Of a stretch of 6,824 nucleotides of DNA, positions 5,826-6,824 are shown piece after piece. Every line of letters starts with the position of its first letter. Positions within the stretch are counted from its first letter, which is position 1. Source of the stretch: Porticoccaceae bacterium (GTDB lineage Bacteria > Pseudomonadota > Gammaproteobacteria > Pseudomonadales > Porticoccaceae); contig DLXZ01000064.1 in NCBI GenBank assembly GCA_003448675.1, positions 1 through 6,824 of the forward strand, given 5' to 3'. Made by a program: the position numbers and the translations under genes. Below the pieces are notes generated by a model. That model saw only the letters and a program-made list of their open reading frames with translations. It ran no database searches and was not told where the DNA came from.

Positions 5826-6581
5826 TTACTCGTAAAAAATATAACCGTTGATTGAGTTACCACTATCATCCTTAAAGCTGATTTCTAGTTTGGATTTACC
5901 GTCGGATAATCTAGAAACTCTATAGCTACCTTGTGAAATCATCAGGTTTTCGCTAGGTGGGATATATATAGTGATGTTGTTATTGTTGCCAAAGTTTCCG
6001 CCATCGCCAGAAAGGTCTAGGTTGCTTAAAAGTAGGCTTGGAGTCGAGACCATAAAGCAATTGTCTAGCGGGCATGTTTCGGAATAGATTGAGAGCTTTT
6101 CTTCATTTTTAGCCCCAAAATCAAACACCTGACGACGCACATGTTGAGCCTGCCATGGTTCACCATTTATTACACCTTGCATTGGCTGATCTTGAAACTC
6201 ATAACAATATTTCTTGGTGGCTTTAACCTCGGCCATCCGTTTCATTTGAGCTTGAAGCGTTGCTATCAGATCAATTTTAGGTGTGCCGTTCTTCTCGATA
6301 ATAATTGTTGGGACCAAAATGTCTGGATAACAATGCCGAACAAAATTTACATTGACACCTTCACTTGTGGGTTCAAGAACCTCATAGTTTTCGACTGCAA
6401 AGGCCACATTCCCACTTGCAATAAAATCAGCTTGCTGAGGATCGCTAAGAAGTTGCTTTAGGGTTTCAGCGTCATTCGTGTCCATAGCTTGCCAAAACCT
6501 CGTAACAAGATCGACCTTGGGATCTTCTTGGGCGCAGCCGAGTAAAAGCAATGTGACGAAAGCTATACAAATAATATTCAT
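5826..6581 (-). CDS. Predicted outer-membrane lipoprotein, function unknown
   Basis: The 251-residue protein starts with a short signal peptide ending in the lipobox LLGC, with lipidated cysteine at 16. Alanine at +2 favours the outer membrane. Residues 22-60 (LVTRFWQAMDTNDAETLKQLLSD) resemble the first helices of SnoaL/NTF2-like or DUF4878-like lipoprotein domains. From about 135 a second, beta-rich domain begins with VINGEPWQAQ, a pattern seen in small lipoprotein beta domains. A GDGGNFGNNNN stretch (192-202) is probably a loop. Mature-part cysteines 84, 126, 170 and 175 could form disulfides in the periplasm. The signal peptide lacks a basic residue after the ATG; in-frame codons just upstream would encode SKRSIV but offer no ATG, GTG or TTG before a stop. 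A weak AAAGAAG lies seven bases before the ATG. Family identity is tentative; lipoprotein nature is well supported. Confidence 0.85.
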   Translation of the reverse strand: MNIICIAFVTLLLLGCAQEDPKVDLVTRFWQAMDTNDAETLKQLLSDPQQADFIASGNVAFAVENYEVLEPTSEGVNVNFVRHCYPDILVPTIIIEKNGTPKIDLIATLQAQMKRMAEVKATKKYCYEFQDQPMQGVINGEPWQAQHVRRQVFDFGAKNEEKLSIYSETCPLDNCFMVSTPSLLLSNLDLSGDGGNFGNNNNITIYIPPSENLMISQGSYRVSRLSDGKSKLEISFKDDSGNSINGYIFYE

Positions 6582-6600
6582 AACAATACTTCTTTTGGAT

Positions 6601-6613
6601 ACGATTTAATCGT
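6601..6613. promoter_or_regulatory. Perfect 13-base palindrome upstream of the lipoprotein gene
   Basis: ACGATT-T-AATCGT is a perfect odd palindrome located 20-32 bases before the lipoprotein ATG. It is well placed for an operator or a leader hairpin. No regulator family can be assigned. Confidence 0.35.
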
Positions 6614-6693
6614 CATTTGCATATAACGCTTACGTCAGCCAATCTAAAACCGCGATGCAGTTTTCGAACCGGAGGAGTGAAATCCTATTCAAC

Positions 6694-6787
6694 GTGCCCA
6701 ACCAGGAGTAAAGGCGTAAGGCATTGCGAGTTCATGCGGTGATGAATAAACCGTGGTCTGTTCGCTGTTATTTAATCGGTTGGGTGC
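6694..6787 (-). repeat. Second attC-like long imperfect palindrome upstream of the lipoprotein gene
   Basis: GTGCCCAACC (6694-6703) pairs with GGTTGGGTGC (6778-6787) over ten positions, two of them G-T wobbles. Both core boxes match the attC consensus exactly: GCCCAAC is RYYYAAC (6696-6702) and GTTGGGT is GTTRRRY (6779-6785). Unpaired spacers of 5 and 3 bases follow, then TAAA/TTTA (6709-6712 with 6771-6774) and GCG/CGC (6714-6716 with 6763-6765). A terminal hairpin TTCAT/ATGAA lies at 6731-6746. The length of 94 bases is within attC range. On the minus strand a frame entering from the window edge ends at 6768 inside the element and another ends at 6794 just before it; either could be the tail of an upstream cassette gene. 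Confidence 0.4.
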
Positions 6788-6824
6788 TTATGATCATTGA
6801 ATAATCGGGCACAGTATCATGCGG

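Larger units (their letters stand above)
5767..6701 (-). mobile_element. Putative integron gene cassette carrying the lipoprotein gene
   Basis: If the palindromes at 5759-5825 and 6694-6787 are attC sites recombined between G and TT of the right core, the DNA between the cut points is a 935-base cassette. It contains one gene in the same orientation, with its stop next to attC and a 120-base leader. No integrase gene or attI site is in view, so this would be an array segment or an integrase-less cluster of attC sites. The call depends on the two palindromes being genuine. Confidence 0.35.

Noticed and set aside
6742..6804. Plus-strand 20-codon hydrophobic ORF
   Set aside because: It lies within the attC-like palindrome, is very short and has no properly spaced ribosome-binding site.
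1..6824. CRISPR array, tRNA, rRNA or transposase gene
   Set aside because: No regularly spaced repeats, cloverleaf, rRNA segments or transposase motifs were seen on either strand.

Overview
The window looks like bacterial chromosomal DNA, most likely from a gammaproteobacterium or a related proteobacterium. That guess rests on strong Shine-Dalgarno sequences, a lipoprotein signal, a fatty-acid-type catabolic cluster and integron-style recombination-site folds; no rRNA or marker gene is present to fix the taxon. All convincing genes lie on the minus strand, so transcription runs from high to low coordinates.

Left part (about 1-4250). This G+C-rich section holds a three-gene catabolic cluster. 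In transcription order it encodes an AMP-forming acyl-CoA synthetase (2654-4231), an acyl-CoA dehydrogenase (1401-2561) and a ketopantoate-reductase-family oxidoreductase (235-1239). The first two would activate a carboxylic acid to its CoA thioester and introduce an alpha,beta double bond. The third is a Rossmann NAD(P)-dependent reductase that has lost substrate-site asparagines of true PanE, so it probably acts on another substrate. The gaps of 92 and 161 bases contain hairpins but no clear terminator, so co-transcription is plausible.

Middle (4232-4581). About 350 bases hold no supported gene. They contain the strong ribosome-binding site of the synthetase, a short direct repeat and a 10-bp bulged hairpin. 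Base composition shifts towards A+T near the right end of this stretch.

Right part (about 4582-6824). This A+T-richer accessory section carries a NYN-domain nuclease fused to an OST-HTH/LOTUS RNA-binding domain (4582-5316), an 86-residue membrane protein (5478-5738) and an outer-membrane-type lipoprotein (5826-6581). The lipoprotein gene is bracketed by two imperfect palindromes, 5759-5825 and 6694-6787, whose layout (outer core box ending AAC / starting GTT, spacer, inner arm) resembles integron attC sites. The first abuts the lipoprotein stop codon, as in gene cassettes. My reading is that at least the lipoprotein gene is, or was, an integron cassette in an array without a visible integrase. 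The NYN-LOTUS gene has its own candidate promoter and a 5' leader with competing hairpins and an overlapping upstream ORF.

The best candidates for something undescribed are the NYN-LOTUS gene with its structured leader, and the lipoprotein and membrane-protein genes in their cassette setting. Their grouping into one system is not demonstrated by the sequence.
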